Assembly: GCA_033762075.1 (NCBI GenBank)
Contig: JANRLY010000056.1
Location: 1-22,507, forward strand
Length of the DNA stretch: 22,507 bases
From: VFKI01 sp033762075
GTDB lineage: Bacteria > Pseudomonadota > Gammaproteobacteria > DSM-16500
Direction of reading: 5' to 3'
The notes under the pieces: model-generated
Seen by the model: only the letters and a program-made list of their open reading frames with translations
The model's database searches: none
What the model was told of the DNA's origin: nothing
Part shown: in pieces, positions 7,987 through 15,333 of the stretch
Layout of the letters: the number at the start of each line of letters is the position of its first letter
Numbering within the stretch: position 1 is the first letter of the stretch
Position numbers and translations under genes: made by a program

Positions 7987-8631
7987 ATGTATATCAGTCT
8001 CGATGAAAATTTTAAAGAAGTCAGCACAGAAAATGATTTGGGCGGCTGGAAAAAATATCAAGCCAATGAAAATAAAATCGCCTATACAACGCCTGATTCA
8101 ACAGATATTTTTGCAATCTCATTTAGCGATAACGAAATAATGATGCAATGTGAAGTAGAAAAATCTGGACCAAACAATTTTTTCAAATTGAGAGATACGC
8201 TAGCTGAAAAAAATGTACTTCACATGAGCAGACTTCTCGAAATTTTCGAAACCGACCTACAGGATGATACGATCATAGATGATGACGTCGCTCAGCTAAA
8301 TGCTTTATTAGAAAGACTCGACACACAACAAAGTACCAAAACTGGTGAATTCTCATATTGCGGATGCAAACATAAGCTCGAAAACCAAATGTTATTTATC
8401 GATACAATCGCAGCGCACCTTTCATATCCTAAAGCATTAGTGTCAGCGATGAAAAATGAAATCACCCGTCACTTCAATGTCACTGAATCTGCAGAAGTGC
8501 AACAAGAAGCCGCTGCACTCAATGAATCGAATCAATCGATGTTTGCTAACAATCCTGCGTCTGCGCCATCAGCAGAAGAAAACGCTAGACCAGCACTTAG
8601 ACACGGTTGCGCGTTTCCGTATGGGATTTAA
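7987..8631 (+). CDS. Hypothetical protein, orphan in the uppS-cdsA gap
   Basis: A 214-aa, acidic, soluble protein that I do not recognise. It has no signal peptide or membrane helix. Visible features are a Cys pair in SYCGCKH near residue 125, an acidic stretch (DLQDDTIIDDD) near residue 90, and a low-complexity Ser/Asn/Ala/Glu-rich tail (about 165-205) ending in HGCAFPYGI. The ATG has purine-rich GAAGGG upstream and the near-consensus promoter at 7922-7949. It is transcribed against the flanking operon and lies beside a MITE, which suggests an inserted, lineage-specific gene. A secreted effector role is possible in a host-associated bacterium, but nothing in the sequence proves it. Confidence 0.75.
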   Translation: MYISLDENFKEVSTENDLGGWKKYQANENKIAYTTPDSTDIFAISFSDNEIMMQCEVEKSGPNNFFKLRDTLAEKNVLHMSRLLEIFETDLQDDTIIDDDVAQLNALLERLDTQQSTKTGEFSYCGCKHKLENQMLFIDTIAAHLSYPKALVSAMKNEITRHFNVTESAEVQQEAAALNESNQSMFANNPASAPSAEENARPALRHGCAFPYGI

Positions 8632-8679
8632 TTACAGAAAGTCTTCCCCCTTTGAAAAAGGCTTTGTTGCATAATTGTC

Positions 8680-8699
8680 ATTCCCGCGAAGGCGGGAAT
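8680..8699. repeat. dRS3-like hairpin, copy 1
   Basis: ATTCCCGCGAAGGCGGGAAT matches the pattern ATTCCC-N8-GGGAAT of the neisserial dRS3 repeat and folds with an 8-bp stem and GAAG loop. It lies just inside the left MITE end. That it shares ancestry with dRS3 is not established. Confidence 0.6.
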
Positions 8700-8786
8700 C
8701 TATTTCAAATTTATAAATTTCTTAATTAGGCATATTGAACGTAAATTGAGTATTTTTTAATTAGTTATTTTTGAATATCATGATGG

Positions 8787-8806
8787 ATTCCCGCCTACGC
8801 GGGAAT
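8787..8806. repeat. dRS3-like hairpin, copy 2
   Basis: ATTCCCGCCTACGCGGGAAT is the inverted partner of copy 1. The 24-bp extended units, running from GTCATTCCC to GGGAATC, differ at one base after reverse complementing. It lies near the right MITE end, and together the two copies form long internal arms of the element. Confidence 0.6.
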
Positions 8807-8927
8807 GACTGGTGGAGTTTTATGATTTATGCAACAAAGCCTTTGAAAAAGGGGGATTTGTATAAAAAACCCATTTTATAAAAATCCCTCCCACCTCCCT
8901 TTTTCAAAGGGAGAGAAAAAGAAGAAC

Positions 8928-9635
8928 TCACGAAGCCCCAAACCGTCTTTCACGTTCTGCAAAATATTGTAATGCGCGCTCGAATTCTGCTTCAGTGAAA
9001 TCTGGCCAGAGTACATCGGTAAAGTATAATTCTGCATAAGCAAGCTGCCATAACAGAAAATTACTGATACGTTGTTCACCGCTTGTGCGAATGAGTAAAT
9101 CAGGATTAGGCAACCCGGCTGTGCTCAGTTTTGTTGAGATTTTTTCTGGGGAAATATCTTGTACTTGCAAAGTACCTGACGCAACTTCAACAGCTAATTG
9201 TTGCATGGCTTGCGCAATATCCCATTGCCCACCATAACTGGCAGCAACAATTAACTTCAGTCCAGAATTTTTTTCAGTGAGCTGTTCTGCACGCGCAATA
9301 CGCTGCTGAAGCGTTGCATCAAAACGCGCGCGATCACCAATAAATTGTAAACGGATATTTTGTTCATGAATTTTTTGCACTTCACGTTCAAGTGCAGACA
9401 CAAAAAGACCCATCAGTCCGCTCACTTCATCCGAAGGACGAGACCAATTTTCACTGCTAAAAGCAAATAACGTGAGAAATTCAACACCATGGCGCACTGA
9501 AGCTGTGACCACTTCACGAACTGCTTTAACTCCTGCTTTATGACCAGCGACACGCGGCAAAAAACGTTTTTTTGCCCAACGCCCATTGCCGTCCATAATA
9601 ATCGCCACATGGCGTGGCAATGTAGAAGATTCCAT
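8928..9635 (-). CDS. uppS: Undecaprenyl diphosphate synthase UppS
   Basis: Cis-prenyltransferase that extends farnesyl diphosphate with isopentenyl diphosphate to the C55 carrier for peptidoglycan and O-antigen. The 235-aa product shows the HVAIIMDGNGRWAKKR start with catalytic Asp15, FSSENWSRP, and RTSGEQRISNFLLWQ followed by the acidic YAELYFTDVLWPDF that binds Mg and IPP. The start ATG shares one base with the frr stop (TAATG), so the two are translationally coupled. It is the last gene of the rpsB-uppS run. Downstream lie the repeat island and an opposing gene in place of the usual direct junction with cdsA. Confidence 0.97.
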   Translation of the reverse strand: MESSTLPRHVAIIMDGNGRWAKKRFLPRVAGHKAGVKAVREVVTASVRHGVEFLTLFAFSSENWSRPSDEVSGLMGLFVSALEREVQKIHEQNIRLQFIGDRARFDATLQQRIARAEQLTEKNSGLKLIVAASYGGQWDIAQAMQQLAVEVASGTLQVQDISPEKISTKLSTAGLPNPDLLIRTSGEQRISNFLLWQLAYAELYFTDVLWPDFTEAEFERALQYFAERERRFGAS

Positions 9636-10192
9636 TAAATCGCCATTAAATCTGATTCTTTTGCTGCGAGTAATTTATCCACTTCGGCAACAAAACGATC
9701 AGTCAATTTTTGAATTGCATCTTGGAGACGACGCTCTTCATCTTCAGTGATTTCATTTTTCTTCAAATTGTCTTTTAATGTATTGTTTGCATCGCGACGC
9801 GCATTACGAATACTCACGCGCGCATTTTCTGCTTCAGCGCGCACGACTTTAATAAATTCTTTGCGACGTTCTTCAGTTAAAGCAGGCAATGGAACACGAA
9901 TCACTTCTCCTGATGTTGCAGGATTTAACCCTAAGTCAGATGTCATAATCGCTTTTTCAATGACTGGGATCATTTTTTTATCCCAAGGTGTCAGTGTTAA
10001 TGTGCGCGCATCAGAAATAGTGATATTGGCAACTTGATTAAGTGGCATTTCACTGCCGTAATATTCGACTCGAAGATGTTCGAGTAAACTAGGATGTGCG
10101 CGGCCTGTGCGCATACGTGACATGTCTTGCTTGAGGGATTCAACGCTTTTTTGCATACGGACTTCTGCATTTTGTACGACAGCGTGCGTCAT
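9635..10192 (-). CDS. frr: Ribosome recycling factor
   Basis: With EF-G, splits post-termination ribosomes. The 185-aa product is of family length and has the conserved MSRMRTGRAHPSLLEHLRVEYYG segment, the domain II core (about residues 30-105) and the RRDANNTLKDNLKKNEITED helix. Its ATG overlaps the pyrH stop by four bases (ATGA), and its stop overlaps the uppS start. Confidence 0.97.
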   Translation of the reverse strand: MTHAVVQNAEVRMQKSVESLKQDMSRMRTGRAHPSLLEHLRVEYYGSEMPLNQVANITISDARTLTLTPWDKKMIPVIEKAIMTSDLGLNPATSGEVIRVPLPALTEERRKEFIKVVRAEAENARVSIRNARRDANNTLKDNLKKNEITEDEERRLQDAIQKLTDRFVAEVDKLLAAKESDLMAI

Positions 10193-10926
10193 ATTTTATC
10201 TCCGTTTCCAACTAATGTACCGACGGCTTCGCCTAATACAATTTGGCGCAAAGCGTTTGGTAAATTCATATTAAAGACACGCAACAAAAGATTATGATCA
10301 CGGCACAATAAAATTGCATTGAGATCCATCACTCCCAAGCGCTGCTCAAACACTTCATCATAAGTTAATGAAGTGTAACGTGTTGCTTTGGGATTTTTGA
10401 CAGGATCTGCGGCAAATACACCGTCGACTTTTGTTGCTTTCAAAATAATATCTGCTGAAATTTCTGCGCCACGCAAAGCAGCCGCAGAATCTGTTGTAAC
10501 AAGTGGATTACCTGTGCCGCCCACAAAAATTGCGACACGGCCTTTTTCTAAAGTGCGAATCACACGTTGACGATCATACATGTCTGCATAACCTGGCACT
10601 GGAATCGCAGAAAAAATCCGCGCAGTGATTTTTCGCTGAGCTAAAGCATCACGCAACGCCAAACCATTAATGATCGTTGCTAACATGCCCATTTGATCTG
10701 CAGTGACACGATCAAAACCTGTGGTAAATAATTCACTGCCTCGCACAAGATTACCGCCACCAATGACGATACCGACTTGGACACCTAAGTTGACAACCGC
10801 AGCAATCTCATCACTCACGCGCAATAATCTTACAGGATCAAGACCGTAATGATCTCCTTGTAAGGCTTCGCCGCTCAATTTAAGGATGATACGTTTATAA
10901 ACCAGTTGATGATCTTTTGACATCAT
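10189..10926 (-). CDS. pyrH: Uridylate kinase PyrH
   Basis: Hexameric UMP kinase of the amino-acid-kinase fold, giving UDP for RNA, sugar-nucleotide and lipid A precursors. The 245-aa product shows ILKLSGEAL with the phosphate-binding Lys, GIVIGGGNLVRG, ATKVDGVFAADP and the C-terminal DLNAILLCRDHNL. The start is one of two adjacent ATG codons (10926 or 10923), with GGAAA upstream. It follows tsf by 30 nt and overlaps frr by 4 nt. Confidence 0.97.
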   Translation of the reverse strand: MMSKDHQLVYKRIILKLSGEALQGDHYGLDPVRLLRVSDEIAAVVNLGVQVGIVIGGGNLVRGSELFTTGFDRVTADQMGMLATIINGLALRDALAQRKITARIFSAIPVPGYADMYDRQRVIRTLEKGRVAIFVGGTGNPLVTTDSAAALRGAEISADIILKATKVDGVFAADPVKNPKATRYTSLTYDEVFEQRLGVMDLNAILLCRDHNLLLRVFNMNLPNALRQIVLGEAVGTLVGNGDKI

Positions 10927-10956
10927 AGTTTAAGTTTCCATTCAAGTGAGATTAAA

Positions 10957-11841
10957 CTAGCGCGCACCCTGTGCTTGCGCCATCACGGCTTCGACAAAAT
11001 CTTCCTCTTGTTTTTCGATGCCTTCACCTACTTCAAAACGTGTGAAACCTAATACTTTCGCATGATTTCTTTCAAGTAGTGCGCCGACAGTGACATCAGG
11101 ATCTTTCACAAAAGGCTGACCTAATAAACTCACTTCGTCTAAGAATTTTTTCAGACGACCCGCAACCATTTTTTCGATGATTTCTTGTGGTTTACCACTG
11201 CCTGCTGCTTGTGCTGTATAAATTTCTTTTTCTTTTGCAATCAGATCCGCAGATACGTCATTAGCCGCAACCACAATGGGTTTGCTTGCAGCAATATGCA
11301 TGGCAATATCTCTTGCTAAGTCAGTATTACCGCCTTCCATTTCAACGATCACGCCAATGCGATTTCCGTGAAGATAGGTTCCCAGGGTAGGCGCATTGTG
11401 TTTTGTGCGGACCAGACGTCTAATGTTAATGTTTTCACCGACTTTAGCGATCAAGGCTCTACGTTCTTCATCAATAGTTGTAGCCTGGCCACTCATTGGT
11501 AATGAAGCAAGTGCTTCAACATCTAAAATTTGTTTTGCATTCAGTGCAGTCGTTGCAACTTTATTGACAAACGCTAAGAAGTTTTCATCTCGCGCAACAA
11601 AATCTGTTTCACTGTTAATTTCGAGCATGATTGCATTGGCATCAGCGGATTGAATTAAAATCGCACCTTCTGCAGCAATACGATCTGCCTTTTTATCGGC
11701 TTTTGCACGGCCTTTCTTGCGCAGCTCTTCAACGGCAAGCTTGATATCGCCTGAAGTTGCTTCTAATGCCTTTTTACAATCCATCATAGGTGCATCGGTA
11801 AGATCACGTAATTCTTTCACTTGAGCGGCTGTTACTGACAT
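10957..11841 (-). CDS. tsf: Elongation factor Ts
   Basis: Guanine-nucleotide exchange factor that recycles EF-Tu. The 294-aa product has the N-terminal UBA-like helix bundle (VKELRDLTDAPMMDCKKALE), the EF-Tu contact motif TDFVARDENF near residue 80, and two core repeats including HIAASKP and KMVAGRLKKFLDEVSLLGQPF. Length is typical of the gammaproteobacterial form. The ATG at 11841 is preceded by a weak GAGAG. It lies 81 nt after rpsB, beyond a hairpin. Confidence 0.97.
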   Translation of the reverse strand: MSVTAAQVKELRDLTDAPMMDCKKALEATSGDIKLAVEELRKKGRAKADKKADRIAAEGAILIQSADANAIMLEINSETDFVARDENFLAFVNKVATTALNAKQILDVEALASLPMSGQATTIDEERRALIAKVGENINIRRLVRTKHNAPTLGTYLHGNRIGVIVEMEGGNTDLARDIAMHIAASKPIVVAANDVSADLIAKEKEIYTAQAAGSGKPQEIIEKMVAGRLKKFLDEVSLLGQPFVKDPDVTVGALLERNHAKVLGFTRFEVGEGIEKQEEDFVEAVMAQAQGAR

Positions 11842-11876
11842 AAGTGTACTCTCTAAAACTATAATTAGGTTTTCAG

Positions 11877-11902
11877 AAATCCCTCTTTTTACAGAGGGAT
11901 TT
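11877..11902. terminator. Hairpin between rpsB and tsf
   Basis: Perfect 10-bp arms AAATCCCTCT (11877-11886) and AGAGGGATTT (11893-11902) with a 6-nt loop. In the transcribed (minus) direction the following bases are not a clean T-run, so it is more likely a partial attenuator or mRNA-processing hairpin that lowers tsf relative to rpsB than a full terminator. Confidence 0.5.
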
Positions 11903-11922
11903 TTAGATCAAAAGGAAGTTTT

Positions 11923-12705
11923 CTATTCTTCGCCTTCTTCATCCACATCTGCTGCTGCAGCGGGCTTGCCTTCATCCATTTCAACAAATTCATCGCGTAT
12001 AACAAGCTCAGGATTACTACCACGTCCTTCGAGGATGGCATCGGCTGCTGCACTGACATAAAGTTGAATAGAACGCACGGAATCATCATTCCCAGGAATA
12101 ATATAATTCACGCCTGCAGGGGAGTTATTGGTATCGACGATACCCACAACTGGGATTCCTAAACGCTTAGCTTCAGCAATCGCGATTTTTTCGTGACCCA
12201 CATCGACAACGAAAAGAGCATCAGGTAAACCACCCATTTGCTTAATACCACCTAATGCGCGATCAAGCTTGGCTTTTTCGCGGGTTAAATGCAAAATTTC
12301 TTTTTTTGTCAAACGTCCGAAGTTATTTTTTTCGAACATAGCTTCGAGTTCTTTAAGGTGACGAACGGATTGGCGAATAGTTTTGTAGTTGGTCAACATA
12401 CCGCCTAACCAGCGATGATCCACATAAGGCATGCCACAACGGCTAGCTTCTTCGCGGATAATCTCTTGAGCAGCAGGTTTCGTTCCAACGAAAAGAACAC
12501 GGCCTTTATGTGCTGCAATACTACTCATGAAATTCAAAGCATCTTTAAAAAGCGGTAAGGTTTTTTCTAAATTGATAATATGGATTTTGTTACGCGCACC
12601 ATAAATGTAGGTGCCCATAGCTGGGTTCCAGTGACGCGTTTGGTGACCAAAGTGGACACCGGCTTTCAGCATGTCACGCATGCTGACTGTTTCAATAGAC
12701 ATCAT
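11923..12705 (-). CDS. rpsB: 30S ribosomal protein S2
   Basis: Small-subunit protein S2. The 260-aa product shows SMRDMLKAGVHFGHQTRHWNP, FVGTKPAAQEII, YVDHRWLGGMLTNYKTI, the family signature PDALFVVDVGHEKIAIAEA and PVVGIVDTNNSP. It ends in an acidic Ala/Glu/Asp tail. I start at the first of two adjacent ATG codons (12705), which has AGGAG eight bases upstream. The frame stays open 24 codons further upstream, but that stretch is leader sequence. Confidence 0.97.
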   Translation of the reverse strand: MMSIETVSMRDMLKAGVHFGHQTRHWNPAMGTYIYGARNKIHIINLEKTLPLFKDALNFMSSIAAHKGRVLFVGTKPAAQEIIREEASRCGMPYVDHRWLGGMLTNYKTIRQSVRHLKELEAMFEKNNFGRLTKKEILHLTREKAKLDRALGGIKQMGGLPDALFVVDVGHEKIAIAEAKRLGIPVVGIVDTNNSPAGVNYIIPGNDDSVRSIQLYVSAAADAILEGRGSNPELVIRDEFVEMDEGKPAAAADVDEEGEE

Positions 12706-12782
12706 TTGATGACTCCTAAAGTTGGGTTGGGCCTCCACGCATCCCGAATGTAGCTTTAAACCGTCATCTTTGGCCAATCTTG
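12706..12782 (-). promoter_or_regulatory. rpsB: Candidate rpsB leader region
   Basis: The rpsB 5' leader is known in Gammaproteobacteria to be structured and to mediate S2 autoregulation. Here the minus strand just before the AGGAG box contains GCGTGGAGGCCCAACCC, in which GGG/CCC blocks can pair, followed by ACTTTAGGAG. I identify it by position and general pattern only. A covariance-model search for the rpsB leader would settle it. Confidence 0.35.
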
Positions 12783-12850
12783 CGTGAAAAATCTCCTCGA
12801 AATGCCCACATACTCTCTTGTATGCTGCACATTCTCGTCAATTTTTCACG
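12783..12850. repeat. Long imperfect hairpin in the rpsB/map divergent region
   Basis: Outer arms CGTGAAAAAT (12783-12792) and ATTTTTCACG (12841-12850) are perfect. Inside, an imperfect pairing continues to a CATAC...GTATG core around 12808-12822. It resembles a dispersed intergenic repeat rather than coding DNA. If rpsB starts near the weak -10 (12864-12869 on the minus strand, CATATT followed by TGCGC), this hairpin would be in its mRNA leader. Confidence 0.55.
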
Positions 12851-13044
12851 TAACCTTAGCGCAAATATGGCGGTTTACAGCCAAATTCTAATTGATCAAC
12901 CGAGCAAGCTCGGCACCCAATCAATCATTGTGATACGTGTGTGGTTTATAAAATATCTACCTGGAAAATATTGGTTGCCAGACAGAGCCCGCCTTTATAC
13001 CATAGTCGTTGAATTTCAACAATGATTTGATGCACGAAGGTATA
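12851..13044. promoter_or_regulatory. Divergent promoter region of rpsB and map
   Basis: No coding sequence is supportable here. It holds a small hairpin: CCGAGC/GCTCGG at 12900-12913, with ATTGAT/ATCAAT further out (12891-12925). A weak minus-strand -10 CATATT (12864-12869) with a GC-rich discriminator could serve rpsB. A weak plus-strand -10 TATACC (12996-13001), with TTGG/TTGC-type -35 candidates at poor spacing, could serve map. Promoter assignment is tentative. Confidence 0.35.
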
Positions 13045-13812
13045 ATGAAAATCACACTGAAAACCCCTGAAGAAATCGCCAAAATGCGTGTTGCGGGGAA
13101 GCTTGCCGCCGAAGTCCTTGAGATGATCGAGCTCTATATCAAACCAGGGGTTACGACAGAGGCACTCAATGATATATGCCATGATTATATCGTCAACACG
13201 CAAAATGCTATTCCAGCACCCCTCAACTACAAAGGTTTTCCGAAGTCCATCTGCACTTCAGTCAATCACCAAGTCTGTCATGGCATCCCTGGCCCGCGCG
13301 AGCTTAAATCAGGTGATATTATCAACGTAGACGTCACCGTCATCAAAGAAGGTTTTCATGGCGATACCAGCAAAATGTTTTTCGTGGGTAAGCCCTCTAT
13401 TTTAGCAGAACGACTCACGCGTATTACCCAAGAATGCTTGTATTTAGGGATTCAAGAGGTCAAACCCGGCGCTCATTTAGGCGATATTGGCGCGGTCATT
13501 CAAGCCCATGCCGAGAAGAACCGCTTCACAGTAGTACGAGAATATTGCGGCCACGGGATTGGACGCATCTTTCACGAACCACCTAACGTATTGCACTACG
13601 GCAAACGTGGCAGCGGCGAAATCCTCAAACCGGGGATGATTTTCACCATTGAGCCGATGATCAATGCAGGAAAACGTTTTGTGAAATTACTGACAGATCA
13701 ATGGACCGTCGTCACCAAAGATCATAGTTTATCAGCGCAATGGGAGCACACCATTTTAGTGACCGACACAGGCTATGAGGTGTTAACGCGCAGACAAGAA
13801 GAAAAGATTTAA
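13045..13812 (+). CDS. map: Methionine aminopeptidase type I
   Basis: Removes the initiator Met from nascent proteins with small second residues. The 255-aa product carries all five metal ligands, Asp96, Asp107, His170, Glu203 and Glu234 (motifs NVDVTV, GDTSKMF, CGHGIGR, TIEPM, EHTILV), and His79 in VCHGIP. I start at the ATG at 13045 (MKITLKTPEE), with GAAGG four bases upstream; an upstream in-frame ATG at 13009 adds 12 residues without family similarity. It is divergent from rpsB, the common arrangement, and 9 nt ahead of the next gene, with which it probably forms an operon. Confidence 0.96.
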   Translation: MKITLKTPEEIAKMRVAGKLAAEVLEMIELYIKPGVTTEALNDICHDYIVNTQNAIPAPLNYKGFPKSICTSVNHQVCHGIPGPRELKSGDIINVDVTVIKEGFHGDTSKMFFVGKPSILAERLTRITQECLYLGIQEVKPGAHLGDIGAVIQAHAEKNRFTVVREYCGHGIGRIFHEPPNVLHYGKRGSGEILKPGMIFTIEPMINAGKRFVKLLTDQWTVVTKDHSLSAQWEHTILVTDTGYEVLTRRQEEKI

Positions 13813-13821
13813 GGAATACTC

Positions 13822-15252
13822 GTGGGCAGTATTTTTTCAAAAAAAAATAATAAAATTACCTCCCCCGAACAACCAAAGGCTCCTGTGATTCTAGAAAGCA
13901 AGAATGAATGCCCTGCTTTGCGCATGTTAAAAAATACAGCGAAGGCAACGAACCAACCTATTCCAACCGAATTATCTTCCCATTCCAAAAAATTATTAGA
14001 CATTGTAGTACTCGGACGTATTGCCGAATATCAGCATGACTCTTATTTCCAACAATGGATTAATTTTAAAACTCCATATCATGAATATCCGCGGCCAGAA
14101 ACAGAAAGAACATTGCGATTTTTATGTATTTTTCATGAGGAATTAAATTATCATAATCAATTAACTCACGTATTTTTTTCGGATCAAACAGACAAGAACG
14201 TAATTATAAAAGAAAATGCTTTCAAGATGTTTCTAAAAGCGGTCATGCACGACTATGTGAAATTAGCCGATAAACTTTTAACTGAATATCCAGACTTTTT
14301 AACAAAAACAGGTTCTGTTCAAAACAAACTAAACAATACTAAACCGCTTGAAAACATCAACGCATTGGAGTGCGCCTGCCATGAAGGCAGTGTGGATATG
14401 ATTAAAATGCTAGTCAAGCATTATAAAAACCCTTTGGACGCTTTCACAATCCTAGACCGATACTATCCTGACTCGCTTGAAATCGAATCAAAAGAAGATG
14501 GGCTTTTTGATTTTTCTGAAATTGTTGAAGTGATCAATTCACATAGAACCATTTTAGAAAAATATGATGTGAGCGTTTACATCCAAATGAAACACAATCT
14601 TATTGATGACGACAATACATCAAGTTACACAAAAGCTGAAGTCGAAAAAATTAAAAAGGCTACTGAAGATGAAATTAAGATTTTTGAAGAAATGAGCCAA
14701 GCTATCGACGATTTTAGACTTTTTTTTATTGAATACGAAGAAACACAAGATAAAAATATCGCCTTAAAAAACTTATTAAAAACGTGGAACATTTATAGCA
14801 ATTTTTATAAAAATAGCAAATGGAGTGATAGGCAAAAGATTTTATTTTTCACAAACATTATCGGTTTTATAGATGGCCGGCTCGCAATTAATGATGCATT
14901 TGCGAATTGCCAAGGCCTTTACAATTTCGATCTCGTTAAGGGGCAGCCGTTGAGGCGCAACTCATTATTGATGCTTAATCAGCTAAATGATCAGCGTGTA
15001 AAAAATATAAACAATACAGGCATTCCATTTTTCTCGTTGTCTCTCGGTCTTTCTTTTGGTGTTTTTAGTTATTACGCGGCGGAAGCAAGTGGCGCCGGCC
15101 AGAGCAAGCCCTGGTTAAGTTTGGTTTGGTCACCTCCACCGGAATGGTTGGTCAAAGGCGTTGAAAAATTATGTCGAGCAAAAGCGGAGCGACTTCATGG
15201 AGTTAAAGAACAATTGCTGATTGCGATGCAACAACAGTCTCAGGTTGTGTAA
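13822..15252 (+). CDS. Ankyrin-like protein, candidate effector with N-myristoylation-type start
   Basis: A 476-aa protein that I do not recognise as a whole. Translation starts at a GTG with AAGGA six bases upstream, nine bases after map. The N-terminus MGSIFSKKNNK fits the eukaryotic N-myristoylation pattern (Gly2, Ser6, Lys7-Lys8). Residues about 134-165 (FLKAVMHDYVKLADKLLTEY) and 177-205 (NALECACHEGSVDMIKMLVK) look like two degenerate ankyrin repeats. A charged coiled-coil-like helix follows (about 270-293), then a hydrophobic segment rich in Phe/Ser/Leu (about 401-424) and a basic-helical C-terminus. Base composition is more AT-rich than map. Ankyrin proteins of this kind are typical secreted effectors of intracellular Legionellales, but secretion here is inference. 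Confidence 0.7.
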   Translation: MGSIFSKKNNKITSPEQPKAPVILESKNECPALRMLKNTAKATNQPIPTELSSHSKKLLDIVVLGRIAEYQHDSYFQQWINFKTPYHEYPRPETERTLRFLCIFHEELNYHNQLTHVFFSDQTDKNVIIKENAFKMFLKAVMHDYVKLADKLLTEYPDFLTKTGSVQNKLNNTKPLENINALECACHEGSVDMIKMLVKHYKNPLDAFTILDRYYPDSLEIESKEDGLFDFSEIVEVINSHRTILEKYDVSVYIQMKHNLIDDDNTSSYTKAEVEKIKKATEDEIKIFEEMSQAIDDFRLFFIEYEETQDKNIALKNLLKTWNIYSNFYKNSKWSDRQKILFFTNIIGFIDGRLAINDAFANCQGLYNFDLVKGQPLRRNSLLMLNQLNDQRVKNINNTGIPFFSLSLGLSFGVFSYYAAEASGAGQSKPWLSLVWSPPPEWLVKGVEKLCRAKAERLHGVKEQLLIAMQQQSQVV

Positions 15253-15333
15253 ATTGCAAAAAAGCGTGAATGGTTACAAAATATAGTGCGCGATTAAAAC
15301 CCCAGCCATTTCGTCATATGATACTACCTCTTT

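Larger units (their letters stand above)
8660..8841. mobile_element. 182-bp MITE with IS903-like (IS5 family) ends
   Basis: Perfect 15-bp terminal inverted repeats, GGCTTTGTTGCATAA (8660-8674) and TTATGCAACAAAGCC (8827-8841), are flanked by an exact 9-bp direct repeat TTTGAAAAA (8651-8659 and 8842-8850). The ends resemble the IS903 terminus (GGCTTTGTTGAATAA), and 9 bp is the target duplication known for the IS903 group of the IS5 family. The 182-bp interior has no coding capacity, so it is non-autonomous. It contains two 20-bp ATTCCC-N8-GGGAAT hairpins in inverted orientation. The target was the centre of an older palindromic repeat. Confidence 0.85.
8645..8913. repeat. Older palindromic repeat, split by a MITE
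   Basis: After removing the MITE and one target copy, the sequence reads CCCCCTTTGAAAAAGGGGG (8646-8650 joined to 8842-8855), followed by ATTTGTATAAAA. The reverse complement is found again downstream as TTTTATAAAAAT...CTCCCTTTTTCAAAGGGAG (the latter at 8895-8913). Each arm is itself palindromic, so the pre-insertion element is a roughly 80-90-bp inverted repeat. On the minus strand the 8895-8913 hairpin (8-bp stem) lies just after uppS and could act in transcript ending or stabilisation. Confidence 0.6.

Noticed and set aside
8456..8674. 72-codon plus-strand frame running into the MITE
   Set aside because: It overlaps the end of the 214-aa gene in another frame and has no ribosome-binding site or recognisable product.
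8645..8913. CRISPR-like reading of the repeated CCCTTTGAAAAAGGG and ATTCCCGC units
   Set aside because: The units are palindromic, inverted and few, with no regular direct repeats or spacers; a MITE in a palindromic repeat explains them.
12706..12777. N-terminal extension of rpsB by 24 codons
   Set aside because: S2 proteins start near SMRDMLKAGVHFGH and AGGAG precedes the ATG pair at 12705/12702; the extra codons are leader or repeat sequence.
12841..12856. Second parS-like half site TTTTTCACGT
   Set aside because: The right half does not match, and it is explained as one arm of the CGTGAAAAAT inverted repeat.
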